Source of the DNA: Croceifilum oryzae
Lineage (GTDB): Bacteria > Bacillota > Bacilli > Thermoactinomycetales > Thermoactinomycetaceae
NCBI RefSeq assembly: GCF_030814315.1
Contig: NZ_JAUSUV010000004.1
Coordinates: forward strand, 186,001 to 250,000
Reading direction: 5' to 3'
Length of the DNA: 64,000 nt
Below are positions 55,373 through 64,000 of the stretch, in pieces (position 1 is the stretch's first letter; each line of letters opens with the position of its first letter). The notes under the pieces are model-generated. The model ran no database searches. It saw only the letters and a program-made list of their open reading frames with translations, and was not told where the DNA came from. Both the position numbers and the translations under genes were made by a program.

Positions 55373-55573
55373 TATAGAGCACTCCTTCTTTAACCTAGTA
55401 ATATACTAAGATTAGTAATTATTTTAATACTATATTATTATAAATTGGAGTGAAATTATTATCAATAGATATTCTCATAATTTTAATGTTCAAAAACAAG
55501 AAAAGTCCACCAAATGAATAAATAAAAAACAAAACCCCAATCCAGAAGAGGGGAAAGGGGCTTTATTTTTTAT

Positions 55574-56470
55574 TTATTTACCTTCTTTACATGTAGCAGA
55601 GCAATATCCTTGATGCTCTTCTAAGCATTTCGGACAGACGATATGGCGTTGGTCGCATAGGGCGTTCTGGCAATTTGTATATTGATCTGCTTTTGTTCCA
55701 CAATGATGACAAGTTGTGATTACAGTGGGCTGAACGTGGTTGATCGGGACGGAAATTCGATCATCAAAAACATAACATGATCCTTCGAACAAATCACCTT
55801 GGACTTCTGAATCTTTTCCATAGGTGACGATCCCGCCATCTAATTGAACTACATCTTGGAAGCCCTCTTTTAATAGAAAGCCTGATAGTTTTTCACAACG
55901 GATTCCACCCGTACAGTAAGTAAGGATTTTTTTATCTTTAAAATCACTTAAGTTCTCACGAACCCATTTGGGAAATTCTCGAGTAGTTTGCAACTCAGGG
56001 CGGATAGCTCCACGAAAATGACCTAGGTCATACTCATAATCATTACGGCCATCAATAATAATGACATCATCCTGTTGTAGTAATTGATGAAACTCTTTCG
56101 GAGATACATGTCTCCCTGTAATTCGATTTGGATCGATATCGACCTCAGGGTCTAAGTTCCAAGCAACGAGCTCTTTTCTCGGGCGAACATGCATTTTTTT
56201 GAAGGCATGTCCATCATGGGGATCTATTTTAAATTGTATACCCGGGAAAAGAGGGTGAGATCTCATATATTCCATATAGCGTTCAATATTTTCTTTTTTC
56301 CCTGATACAGTGCCGTTAATCCCTTCGTGAGAGACTAAAATTCGCCCTTTCAGATGGATCCTTTTGCAAAAATATAAGTGTTCTTTGGAAAATTGCTCTG
56401 GACTTTCGATCGGTACATATTGATAATAGAGTATAACTTGATAAGGTTCCTTGGTATTTATATTAGACAT
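55574..56470 (-). CDS. trhO: tRNA uridine(34) hydroxylase, rhodanese family, copy 2
   Basis: A 298-aa paralogue of the gene at 39742. GRILVSHEGINGTVSG, the rhodanese active site TYCTGGIRCEKL and the C-terminal Cys pairs (CHHC, CQNALCDQRH, CPKC) are all conserved, so both copies look functional. AGGTGA precedes the ATG. The downstream sequence (55533-55566) has a C-rich/G-rich pairing with T-runs that may be its terminator. Confidence 0.88.
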   Translation of the reverse strand: MSNINTKEPYQVILYYQYVPIESPEQFSKEHLYFCKRIHLKGRILVSHEGINGTVSGKKENIERYMEYMRSHPLFPGIQFKIDPHDGHAFKKMHVRPRKELVAWNLDPEVDIDPNRITGRHVSPKEFHQLLQQDDVIIIDGRNDYEYDLGHFRGAIRPELQTTREFPKWVRENLSDFKDKKILTYCTGGIRCEKLSGFLLKEGFQDVVQLDGGIVTYGKDSEVQGDLFEGSCYVFDDRISVPINHVQPTVITTCHHCGTKADQYTNCQNALCDQRHIVCPKCLEEHQGYCSATCKEGK

Positions 56471-56608
56471 TCATATCACCTGCTTTTTTAAAGTACAACT
56501 ATATATGGTGACATAATATCAAGAGAATCTCAATCATCTCATTTAATTTCTTTTTTTATGCATTATATCGTGCGTTTCTGTCGAAACTGAGTATTAGGAG
56601 TGATGGAG

Positions 56609-57853
56609 ATGCGATATGTAGCAGGTAACTGTCTTTGGACCGCTCAGACAACAATTCCCAAACAATATTCATATCTAACAACTGATCTTCAAACAGAGGT
56701 TGTTATCATAGGCGGAGGGCTCGCAGGAGCAATCACAGCCTATCAATTTGCAAAAGCTGGAATTCAAACTGTATTAGTTGAGAAGACAATTATTGGATAT
56801 CTAAGTACTAGAGCTTCGACATCGATTCTCCAATATGAAATAGATACCAATATGGTACAGTTGCAAAGTATGTATGGGATTGATGCGGCAGTTCGATCAT
56901 TTCAATTATGTTTTGATGCTGTATCCGACTTAGAAAAGGTGATTCAGACTCTCGATGATGACTGTGAATTTTCTCGCTCATCCTGCCTGTATTATTCACC
57001 AAAAAAGAATGATGTTCGCTGGCTAGAGAGAGAGTTCAATCTTCGCAGAAAGCATGGATTTCCTGTAGAGTGGATTCAATCAGAACAAGACAATGGACGT
57101 TTTGCTTTTCCGATTGCGGGAGGAATTTTATCTTCTGACGGAGCTGGAACGGTAAATCCATATAGGCTTACACATGCTCTGCTCCGAGAAGCAGAAAAAG
57201 CAGGGGCACGTATTTATGAAAATACAGATATAGACAAAATTGTTGACGATCCCTCTAATGGTCAAACAAAGGTAACCACTCAACACGGCTTCCATATAAC
57301 AGCCAACAAAATCATCATCTGTACAGGATACGAGGCTAAGAACTTGATTCGAGGGCAACGCTTAGGATCATTAGCCCGTACATTTAACATTGTCACCAAG
57401 CCTTATTCAGAGGTTCCTGGTTGGCATGATCGATGTATCATACGTGATACTGACGAACCTTATACATATGTTAGAGGTACAAAAGATCAACGAATTATCA
57501 TCGGCGGAGAAGATGTGAATGCCGGTGGTGTGAGTAGTAAGATATCCAACCTAGATGATGACGATCCATTGGTCGAACAGCAATATAACCGGTTGTTGAC
57601 CAAACTTCAAGAACTCTTTCCCCAGTTACAAGTGCAGCATTCTGACATTGAATTCCAATACCATGCACTTTTTAATAACACTAAGGATGGGCTTCCTTTT
57701 ATTGGTCAAGTCGACTACTATCCAAATTGTTATTTCAACTTGGGATATGGAAGTAATGGAATCCTTTCTGTTTTAACTGGGTCAAAATTGTTACTTGATC
57801 TATATCAGGGAACAAAGAGTCCAGATTTAGATCTGTTTAATTTTCAGCGATAG
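56609..57853 (+). CDS. FAD-dependent oxidoreductase (DAO family)
   Basis: A 414-aa flavoprotein of the D-amino-acid-oxidase/glycine-oxidase superfamily. The FAD-binding Rossmann motif VVIIGGGLAGAITA is followed by the substrate domain and a C-terminal GYGSNGIL segment typical of these enzymes. The frame opens at GTG 56600; TTAGGAG fits the ATG at 56609 (MRYVAGN) best. No Rieske domain is present. The substrate, an amine or amino acid, is not predictable. The gene is monocistronic. Confidence 0.82.
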   Translation: MRYVAGNCLWTAQTTIPKQYSYLTTDLQTEVVIIGGGLAGAITAYQFAKAGIQTVLVEKTIIGYLSTRASTSILQYEIDTNMVQLQSMYGIDAAVRSFQLCFDAVSDLEKVIQTLDDDCEFSRSSCLYYSPKKNDVRWLEREFNLRRKHGFPVEWIQSEQDNGRFAFPIAGGILSSDGAGTVNPYRLTHALLREAEKAGARIYENTDIDKIVDDPSNGQTKVTTQHGFHITANKIIICTGYEAKNLIRGQRLGSLARTFNIVTKPYSEVPGWHDRCIIRDTDEPYTYVRGTKDQRIIIGGEDVNAGGVSSKISNLDDDDPLVEQQYNRLLTKLQELFPQLQVQHSDIEFQYHALFNNTKDGLPFIGQVDYYPNCYFNLGYGSNGILSVLTGSKLLLDLYQGTKSPDLDLFNFQR

Positions 57854-57861
57854 CATTCTTA

Positions 57862-57896
57862 ACAAACCACCCGCCAATACACGGCAGGTGGTTTGT
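57862..57896. terminator. Bidirectional terminator
   Basis: ACAAACCACCCGCC (57862-57875) pairs with GGCAGGTGGTTTGT (57883-57896) with one mismatch, between the convergent oxidoreductase and beta-helix genes. Confidence 0.8.
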
Positions 57897-57900
57897 GTTC

Positions 57901-59490
57901 TTATGGGATGTGCGGAAGGGGAGAGAACTCCTTGTTGTCGATAAATATATTCCGAACGGCTCCAGCTGATTTTTTGCTAGTCATCTGTATCTTATGGTTG
58001 GCAAATCGCAACTTGGGAGAACGGATAATCGTCACATCTTCTATCTGAAGATAAGAAAAATCCCCTTGGTTTAATTCAATAAACTGCTGTTCAATACCCT
58101 CGCAATGTACGTGAGAGATTCGGAACCTCTTTGAACGACCGTGGTTAAAGAAGAGGGCTGAACAACAGTTTCGAATTACTGTGTTACTTATGTGGATTTG
58201 GCAATCATCACGATTGTCATAGTCACCTGCGGGAGATTGAAAAGCGATACCCCTCCGGTAACCTTCAATGGTACAGTTCGCAATTCGAGCATCTGTTTGA
58301 GCAGGGTATAAGCGAATACCGGCGTTTGATAACTTCGATAGCTCTTGTTCACTCCCTGAACGGTATCGAATCTTACATCCTTCGATAAATACTTCTTTAC
58401 ACGGGGAATAGAAATGGATTCCTGCGTTGCCAAAGCTGAAATTTATAATTTCACAGTTACGAATTTGAAAGCCATAAAAAGTAAGTTGAAGGGGAGAGGA
58501 CTTATCAGGATTCCCTGAACTGATTGCTTGTGAATCGGCTACAATCCCGGTTCCAGCTGAGTTAATAGCCCTGCAGTTTTGAATCGTAATATCTGAGCTA
58601 TAACCATTGTGACTAAGCAAGAAAGAGGCTCCAGCAGCACAAACATCTACTACATTATCTATCAATGCTTCGCACGAGCCTTCTAGATCGACTGAATGGC
58701 GCATTCCATATGTATATCCATCCCGAACGGTAATACCATTACACCCACCGAAAAATTGAATCCCGTAACCTTGACCGCCACCAACTACTTGAGGATTGGT
58801 AAATTCAAAACCTTCTACGCGTGTTTGGATCGCTTTTCGCACCTGTATTCCAGATCCGGCACCCCTTGTTCCTTGAATATTTGTAACCTGAAGATTGCGA
58901 ACATAGTTAGCATAAATACCTCTTCCGCAAGTGGATCCTTCTAACATCCGATACCGAAAACCATCTATTTTTACATTCTCTACTGGATTTACCTTATATA
59001 CATTTACTCCGGATGGGGAAGGGGACTTGGGTAAGCGTATATAATCTCGAAGCCATATTGTATTATTCTCCACATAAAAAACTTCATGTACTTCTGTGTT
59101 TAGATCAGTGTGGTTATCCTTAAATCGCACCGAATCATCTGTTACAACAATCATATCCCCAGGTTTGATATCACTTGGATTTATCGAAAGATTGATTTTC
59201 TGATCTCGTCGATTTGCTGGTTCGAGTAGCTGATAGGAGAGATCATTTCGAGTTCCTTCAATGATAAAAATATCTTTATTACGATCTGTGGGAATGAACT
59301 CAACAACCCCAGCGCATCTAATGTGGATTGGCTTTCTGATGAGCACGGAGTCTAGATAATAGGTTCCGCTAGGGACGATTAGTTCACCGCCATCTTGCAG
59401 GGATGAAATGGCGCGTTGGAACCTACCTACATCATTTTGTTCATAAGGGGTTCTATCGACCTTACTGATTGAGATCCTGGCAACTTGCAA
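57901..59490 (-). CDS. Right-handed parallel beta-helix (pectate-lyase-like) protein
   Basis: A 529-aa protein. A short N-terminal region (TPYEQNDVGRFQRAISSLQDGG, as in pectate-lyase-superfamily and phage tail-spike proteins) precedes about 12 beta-helix turns with repeated IxNC, VRNLxVTNIxG and IxIxNC patterns. The frame opens at 59619, but TTG 59490, 7 nt after GGGAGG, is the best start. That start leaves no signal peptide. The protein therefore may stay inside, leave by a non-classical route, or be a phage-derived spike. The polysaccharide target is unknown. Confidence 0.7.
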   Translation of the reverse strand: MQVARISISKVDRTPYEQNDVGRFQRAISSLQDGGELIVPSGTYYLDSVLIRKPIHIRCAGVVEFIPTDRNKDIFIIEGTRNDLSYQLLEPANRRDQKINLSINPSDIKPGDMIVVTDDSVRFKDNHTDLNTEVHEVFYVENNTIWLRDYIRLPKSPSPSGVNVYKVNPVENVKIDGFRYRMLEGSTCGRGIYANYVRNLQVTNIQGTRGAGSGIQVRKAIQTRVEGFEFTNPQVVGGGQGYGIQFFGGCNGITVRDGYTYGMRHSVDLEGSCEALIDNVVDVCAAGASFLLSHNGYSSDITIQNCRAINSAGTGIVADSQAISSGNPDKSSPLQLTFYGFQIRNCEIINFSFGNAGIHFYSPCKEVFIEGCKIRYRSGSEQELSKLSNAGIRLYPAQTDARIANCTIEGYRRGIAFQSPAGDYDNRDDCQIHISNTVIRNCCSALFFNHGRSKRFRISHVHCEGIEQQFIELNQGDFSYLQIEDVTIIRSPKLRFANHKIQMTSKKSAGAVRNIFIDNKEFSPLPHIP

Positions 59491-59609
59491 GGTGCTCACC
59501 TCCCAAAAGAATACTAATAATATGGATATGTATATTACTGATGTATTAGTATAAAATGGAAAAATAGAGTCAGTGTATTTGAGATCCACAAAAAGGGAGT
59601 TCATGCGAC

Positions 59610-60095
59610 ATGGAACCAAAGTTAATTCACAAGGAAGAGATGTTAATCACAGGAATTGCCGTAAAAACAAACAACAAGCGAGAAGTTTCCGATTCAGGAG
59701 ATATCCCTAAACTATGGAGTCGTTTTTACACAGAGAAAATTTCTCACAAGATCATTCAGTCTTCTTCAACAGAAGTGCTCGGAGTTTATACTCAGTATGA
59801 AAATAAGGATGAGGGAGATTATTTGATGTTAATCGGACAACAAATATCTGAAACAAATCGACCAAATGACGATCTAGTAACAGTGAGACTTCCTGCATCT
59901 GCATATTTGGTTTTTAGCTCGAAAGTAGGTCCGGTTCATCAAATAGTACCCGAAACGTGGAAAGGAATTTGGAAATGGTTTCAAGAGCATGACCTAGAGA
60001 GAGCCTTCGCGGGAGACTTTGAATTATATGATGAAAGAAGCGAAAATCCAGAGAAGGCGGTTGTGGATGTCTATATATCAATAAAACAAGCCTAA
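59610..60095 (+). CDS. GyrI-like small-molecule-binding protein
   Basis: A 161-aa stand-alone GyrI/AraC-effector-binding domain: two SHS2-type repeats with LWSRFY, VLGVYTQYENKDEGDY and LPASAYLVFSSK, then the typical ETWKGIWKWFQEHDLERAF and FELYDERS. Such proteins bind or hydrolyse small ligands or modulate other proteins. GGGAG precedes the ATG. It is divergent from the beta-helix gene with about 120 bp between starts. Confidence 0.82.
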   Translation: MEPKLIHKEEMLITGIAVKTNNKREVSDSGDIPKLWSRFYTEKISHKIIQSSSTEVLGVYTQYENKDEGDYLMLIGQQISETNRPNDDLVTVRLPASAYLVFSSKVGPVHQIVPETWKGIWKWFQEHDLERAFAGDFELYDERSENPEKAVVDVYISIKQA

Positions 60096-60130
60096 TCAAG
60101 GTTACAAAACAAATATTTTGTAACCTTGAT
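60095..60130 (+). terminator. Hairpin terminator of the GyrI-like gene
   Basis: ATCAAGGTTACAAAA (60095-60109) is a perfect inverted repeat of 60116-60130 with a 6-nt loop, starting at the stop codon. Confidence 0.7.
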
Positions 60131-60264
60131 GTATCAGATGGAGACAAACCCTTATTAATTACAGTATTTTTCATGTGCTATCTAATTAGATTTACTTCTC
60201 ACTAGATAGAGTTAACTATAGTTTTGAGAAATTAGTAGGATTTTGGCGAAAATGAGAAATGAAA

Positions 60265-60300
60265 ATAACGTCAGTTGCTACAGTTAGCAACTGACGTTAT
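60265..60300. terminator. 16-bp hairpin overlapping a truncated gene end
   Basis: ATAACGTCAGTTGCTA (60265-60280) is a perfect inverted repeat of 60285-60300 with a 4-nt loop. The right arm encodes the last residues of the minus-strand gene at 60284. Confidence 0.7.
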
Positions 60301-60517
60301 GATGATCACCCGGAATAACGACCTGCCGGTTCCAATCCGAAAAATAGTTCAGCAACTCGTGTATGTTTTCGCGAAAACAACATAAGTCCACATCTTTATG
60401 TAGCCGTGTTTGTTTACCATGATCCAAATCTAAGGCCCAGCCACCAGCGATAAACCATGGATAACGAAACGGCTTCATTATCTCTACAACCAGATTAAGC
60501 TCTGGGGAATAAATCAA
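60284..60517 (-). pseudogene. Truncated nucleotidyltransferase (aminoglycoside-adenylyltransferase-like)
   Basis: A 77-aa fragment with AGGWALDLDHGKQTRLHKDVDL, the N-terminal nucleotidyltransferase signature of the aminoglycoside 2''-adenylyltransferase or lincosamide nucleotidyltransferase group, including the Gly-Gly and Asp pair. Family members are usually about 160-190 aa. Here the frame stops soon after the signature, inside a hairpin. It starts at TTG 60517 with AGGAGGG 7 nt upstream. It is most likely a 3'-truncated remnant, although a short functional protein cannot be excluded. Confidence 0.65.
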
Positions 60518-60574
60518 ATAAAATCCCTCCTGACATGTGTTTGATCCTGAAACAAAATAAAATAACGTTACAAA

Positions 60575-60613
60575 ACACAGGTAACTTATCTTAGCCTGAT
60601 AAGTTACCTGTGT
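60575..60613 (-). terminator. Hairpin terminator of the 5'-nucleotidase gene
   Basis: ACACAGGTAACTTATC (60575-60590) is a perfect inverted repeat of 60598-60613. On the minus strand it is followed by TTTTGTAAC, just after the stop at 60617. Confidence 0.8.
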
Positions 60614-60616
60614 AAA

Positions 60617-62230
60617 TCAGTTCCCTTTGGTAATGCGCCCTTCTATTTCTGCATGGAAAGGCTGTGGTAATTGTTTTATAAACTCTACCAGACCATCTAA
60701 ATCCGTAGGCCCTACAGTACGATGAGTTCCTTTTCCGAATTCAGTAAATGCATCTCCTCCCGTTGCAAGGAAATTATTGGTTGTTACGGTATACTCTTTT
60801 GCTAGGTCAATCTCTGTTCCGTCTGATTTTTTCAAATCATATACTCGATCATTAGCAGGACGAGCACTATCCCATTTATAAGTTAAACCACTAATTTGCA
60901 ACATTCGAACACGATCTGGATCTTGAAATTGTTGATTAAGCACTCTTTTTACCTGCTCCCCAGTAAGCTTCATCGAAACGAGATCGTTACCAAATGGCTG
61001 GATGGTAAAAAGATCTCCCCATGTAACTTTCCCTGCTGGCATATCTGCACGAATGCCTCCTGGATTCATAAAAGCAAAGTCTGTTGACATTTTCCAGCGT
61101 TGCGAATCTGCGATAAAGTTTCCGAGTGCTGACTCACCAGAGGCATTTTCTGCTCTTGTAATAACTCCTGAAGATTGCGCAACCTCCCTACTAATTATCG
61201 GAGCTACTTTGGCTTTCGCTTTCTCCACAATTTCATGTGTACGAGCATCAGGCGTTATGCCCTCATGATAGGTATAAACGATCTCAGAAGATTTTTTTAC
61301 AACATCTTTCGTTTTCTTATCCACCACTAGATCCACATCAGCAAAAGCACTTCCATAGCTACCTGCTTGTACAACCATCTTGCCATCCACTGTTCCGTTT
61401 AAATATGTATGACTATGGCCAGCAAATACAACGTCTACTTCCGGATCAAGCTTTTGGGCGATGTCTGCTATCGGACCAGTAATCTTGCCCGTAGAAGCAT
61501 CTTGCAATCCACCTTCATGCGCTAAAACCATGATCGCTTTGACATCTTGTTTCTTTAATTCCTTTACTTGTTGATTCACAGCTTCTGCTTCATCCGTGAA
61601 GATTACATCTTTTACCCCTTCTGGCGTTACAACGCTCGGGGTGGTCTGGGTAACAACTCCGATGAATCCAATCTTTACACCTTCTACTACTTTAATAGCA
61701 CGCGGAGGGAGAATTGGCTTCTTCGTCTTCTTGTCTAATACATTGGCTACAATATAGGGGAAATTTGCTCCTTTAAAGAATCCTGTCTTTGGATGATAAC
61801 CTCCATCAATCATTCTCTTTAGCTCAGTTAAACCCTCATCGAACTCATGATTACCTACTGTGCCCACGTCAAAGTTCAACTTATTTAAGATATCAATAGT
61901 CGGCTCGTCTTGCAATAATGCAGATGCCGGAGAGCTCGCTCCCACTATATCGCCAGCATGGACGAGCAGTGTATTCTTGTTTTGTGCTTCACGTTGTTTG
62001 AGATGTGCAGCTAGGTATTCAGCAGTACCCGTCACTTTATCATTTGCTTTCCCAGCTTTATCAATCTGTCCATGAAAATCATTGATACTGAGAATTTGCA
62101 AATGTAGATCTGGATCACCAACTTCTACATTCGCTCCCCTATCAAAGCCTGTTAATAAACTAGCTGAGATAAGTACACCGGTCATAAATCCGATTGAAGT
62201 GCGTTTGATTGGATATTTCAAAAATATCAA
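60617..62230 (-). CDS. Secreted 5'-nucleotidase/UshA-like phosphoesterase
   Basis: A 537-aa two-domain nucleotidase. A signal peptide (SIGFMTGVLISASLLTGF) is followed by the metallophosphoesterase domain (SINDFHGQI, HAGDIVGAS, VGNHEFDEG, AHEGG, AGHSHTYLNG) and the C-terminal 5'-nucleotidase domain (MNPGGIRADM, FGNDLVSMKLTG). It removes phosphate from extracellular nucleotides. There is no sortase motif, so it is released or loosely held. It starts at TTG 62230 (2 nt from AAGGAG) or TTG 62221 (11 nt); neither spacing is ideal. Confidence 0.88.
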   Translation of the reverse strand: MIFLKYPIKRTSIGFMTGVLISASLLTGFDRGANVEVGDPDLHLQILSINDFHGQIDKAGKANDKVTGTAEYLAAHLKQREAQNKNTLLVHAGDIVGASSPASALLQDEPTIDILNKLNFDVGTVGNHEFDEGLTELKRMIDGGYHPKTGFFKGANFPYIVANVLDKKTKKPILPPRAIKVVEGVKIGFIGVVTQTTPSVVTPEGVKDVIFTDEAEAVNQQVKELKKQDVKAIMVLAHEGGLQDASTGKITGPIADIAQKLDPEVDVVFAGHSHTYLNGTVDGKMVVQAGSYGSAFADVDLVVDKKTKDVVKKSSEIVYTYHEGITPDARTHEIVEKAKAKVAPIISREVAQSSGVITRAENASGESALGNFIADSQRWKMSTDFAFMNPGGIRADMPAGKVTWGDLFTIQPFGNDLVSMKLTGEQVKRVLNQQFQDPDRVRMLQISGLTYKWDSARPANDRVYDLKKSDGTEIDLAKEYTVTTNNFLATGGDAFTEFGKGTHRTVGPTDLDGLVEFIKQLPQPFHAEIEGRITKGN

Positions 62231-62434
62231 CTCTCCTTTATATTCTCATCATTGCGATCAATCAGCTTTACCCATCAATTTGACTGCAACGTTTTCATTT
62301 TAGCACAAAAGTAACTATTTTCTATATAATTTATAATTAATGGAAGCAACTCTCGTATTTCTATTTAATAAATTGATATAAACATAGTAAAAATATAGAT
62401 AAAAAAATAGAATTATTTCTTTGTGCATGCTATA

Positions 62435-62468
62435 TTATATATATACGTTATATGTTATATATATACGT
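62435..62468. repeat. 14-bp direct repeat upstream of the DUF485/symporter operon
   Basis: TTATATATATACGT occurs at 62435-62448 and 62455-62468, a 20-bp period (two helical turns). It lies 26 nt before the DUF485 start and could be a tandem operator or overlap the promoter. Confidence 0.5.
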
Positions 62469-62493
62469 AATGAAATCCCAAGGAGGAATCCCG

Positions 62494-62814
62494 TTGGAGC
62501 CAAGACAGTCTTATCAATGGGCGCAAATTGCTCGCTCATCGGAATTTATTAAACTAATGAAAAAGAGGAAAAAATTTCAGATTTTTTCGGCAATATTCTT
62601 TGTTTTGTATTACTTTGCACTCCCTGTACTAGCAGGTTATACAGATTTATTAAACAAAAGTGTTTTTGGTTCAATAAATGGAATTTATCTTTTTGCCCTT
62701 TCTCAATTTTTTATGGCATGGATTCTTGCTTTTATCTATGTTCGACACGCCAATCAACTGGATCAAACGATTGAACAAATCAAAAAAGACCTATCAAAGG
62801 AGGGTTTATCCTAA
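62494..62814 (+). CDS. DUF485 membrane protein
   Basis: A 106-aa protein with two membrane helices (about residues 30-49 and 62-83) and the typical DUF485 layout (SSEFIKLMKKRKKFQIF; FMAWILAFIYVRHANQLD). The frame opens at 62452, but AAGGAGG lies 7 nt before a TTG at 62494. DUF485 proteins are small partners encoded just before SSS-family acetate/cation symporters, exactly as here. The symporter ATG begins directly after its stop codon. Confidence 0.88.
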   Translation: MEPRQSYQWAQIARSSEFIKLMKKRKKFQIFSAIFFVLYYFALPVLAGYTDLLNKSVFGSINGIYLFALSQFFMAWILAFIYVRHANQLDQTIEQIKKDLSKEGLS

Positions 62815-64000
62815 ATGGCATTTCTCTTTTTTTCAATCATAGTCCTTATAACATTGTTGATTACCTACTGGGCATCTAAACGTACAAGCACTACAGCAGA
62901 CTTTTATGTAGCAGGAAAATCAATCTCAGGTTGGCAAAATGGCATTGCCATTGCAGGCGATTATATGAGTGCAGCTAGCTTCTTAGGGATTGCCGGGATT
63001 ATTGCTTTAAATGGATTTGATGGTTTCATGTATTCTGTGGGTTGGTTAGTTGCTTATCTGGTAGTTCTCATTATAGTAGCTGAACCTTTACGAAACACAG
63101 GTCAGTATACTCTTGCGGACATGCTCGCCTATCGGATGAGTAGAAAGCCTGTTCGTGCAGTAGCTGCTCTTAGTACGATTACCATTTCTACCTTCTACAT
63201 GATTGCTCAATTAGTTGGAGCTGGCGGCATTATTAAGCTTCTGCTCGGCTTAGACTACGAATTATCTATCATTATCATCGGCGTTCTGATGATCTTCTAT
63301 GTTGTGTTCGGAGGAATGCTCGCAACCACCTGGGTACAAATCATTAAAGCTGTTCTTCTGATGGCAGGTACAGTGATTTTAAGCTTTCTTGTTTTAAGTA
63401 AGTTTAACTTCAGCATGGTAGAGATGTTTAACCAAGTTTCAGAACGATATGGTCAATCCTTTTTAGAGCCAGGGAAGCTATACAAAAATCCACTTGATAA
63501 TATTTCCCTTGGCTTAGCCCTACTTGCCGGAACTGCTGGCTTACCTCATATTTTAATTCGATTCTATACAGTTCCTACCGCGAGAGAAGCAAGAAAATCA
63601 GTAGTGTGGGCCATGCTGATTATTGGAGCTTTTTATATCATGACTACATTTTTAGGATTTGGGGCTTCCTTGCTTGTAGGTCAAGACAAGATTATGTTAG
63701 CAGACAAATCAGGTAATATGTCTGCACCATTACTAGCAGAAGCTCTTGGCGGACCCTATTTCCTCGCATTCATTTCAGCAGTTGCTTTTGCGACAATCCT
63801 AGCTGTTGTAGCTGGATTAGTCATCTCAGCAGCTGGAGCATTTGCCCATGACTTCTACGCAAATGTACTACGTAATGGTAAAGCGACAGAATCAGAGCAG
63901 ATAAAGGTTGCAAGATATGGTTCTGTTGGAGTAGGAATTATCTCGATCATCTTAGCCCTTTTGTGCAAAAACCAGAACGTAGCGTTTCTAGTTGCACTTG
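62815..64000 (+). CDS. SSS-family cation/acetate symporter, partial at window edge
   Basis: The first 395 residues of a sodium:solute symporter, running off the right edge. The ATG at 62815 immediately follows the DUF485 stop and uses the AGGAGGG inside that gene. Helices, [47 protein letters not shown] and [11 protein letters not shown] are typical of ActP/YwcA acetate or carboxylate symporters. The frame is open to the end. The substrate is probably acetate or a related short acid. Confidence 0.88.
   Translation, partial: MAFLFFSIIVLITLLITYWASKRTSTTADFYVAGKSISGWQNGIAIAGDYMSAASFLGIAGIIALNGFDGFMYSVGWLVAYLVVLIIVAEPLRNTGQYTLADMLAYRMSRKPVRAVAALSTITISTFYMIAQLVGAGGIIKLLLGLDYELSIIIIGVLMIFYVVFGGMLATTWVQIIKAVLLMAGTVILSFLVLSKFNFSMVEMFNQVSERYGQSFLEPGKLYKNPLDNISLGLALLAGTAGLPHILIRFYTVPTAREARKSVVWAMLIIGAFYIMTTFLGFGASLLVGQDKIMLADKSGNMSAPLLAEALGGPYFLAFISAVAFATILAVVAGLVISAAGAFAHDFYANVLRNGKATESEQIKVARYGSVGVGIISIILALLCKNQNVAFLVAL

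Noticed and set aside
1-64000. CRISPR arrays, rRNA, tRNA or riboswitches
   Set aside because: No regularly spaced repeats, RNA-gene signatures or known aptamer motifs were recognised by eye.

Overview
The window looks like a chromosomal segment of a low-GC, Gram-positive, probably spore-forming Bacillales bacterium. The signs are strong AAGGAGG-type ribosome binding sites, frequent GTG and TTG starts, many hairpin terminators, Bce-type peptide-sensing and transport genes, LexA, two immune-inhibitor-A (M6) proteases, and a LigD-type repair ligase and polymerase. Thermoactinomycetaceae is a plausible family, but that is inference only.

Layout. 1-1200: a decayed stretch, then an unusual Pro/Trp-rich protein on the minus strand. 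1.5-3.6 kb: LigD-like ligase and polymerase encoded as two separate genes, with a tiny Pro-rich gene between them. 3.67-5.25 kb: a first MTA/SAH deaminase (mtaD) and a small unknown gene. 5.4-10.9 kb: a tight operon of a membrane protein, a short FtsH-like protease, 3-hydroxyacyl-CoA dehydrogenase, acetate kinase and an aminotransferase. 10.96-13.4 kb: an ABC ATPase homologue with degraded motifs coupled to a YhgE/Pip membrane protein. 13.5-18.0 kb: a Bce-like transporter plus two-component system; its response regulator appears to start at ATT. 18-21 kb: an O-fucosyltransferase-like protein, then apt and a second mtaD.

21.5-32.2 kb: a single three-module NRPS gene ending in a thioester reductase, with a repeat-rich regulatory region upstream. 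32.3-33.0 kb: a decayed IS3-family element. 33.1-35.4 kb: a secreted M9 collagenase. 35.4-39.6 kb: lexA, a tyrosine recombinase and an ABC-2 transporter. 39.7-47.4 kb: trhO and a surface-glycan cluster (two related glycosyltransferases, a pyruvyltransferase, a GT2 enzyme, UDP-GlcNAc 2-epimerase), ending in a 62-bp perfect palindrome.

47.5-64 kb: a lipoprotein esterase, two InhA proteases flanking a Tat-exported dimethylformamidase-like protein, a second trhO, an FAD oxidoreductase, a beta-helix protein, a GyrI-like protein, a truncated nucleotidyltransferase, a secreted 5'-nucleotidase, and a DUF485/SSS symporter pair that runs off the right edge.

Themes. Four paralogue pairs lie within 60 kb (mtaD, trhO, inhA, TuaH-like glycosyltransferases). 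Secreted hydrolases are abundant. Long hairpins close nearly every transcription unit, several of them overlapping stop codons. The most distinctive items are the NRPS with its upstream repeats, the degraded ATPase/YhgE pair, the ATT-initiated regulator, the split LigD, and the Trp/Pro-rich protein.
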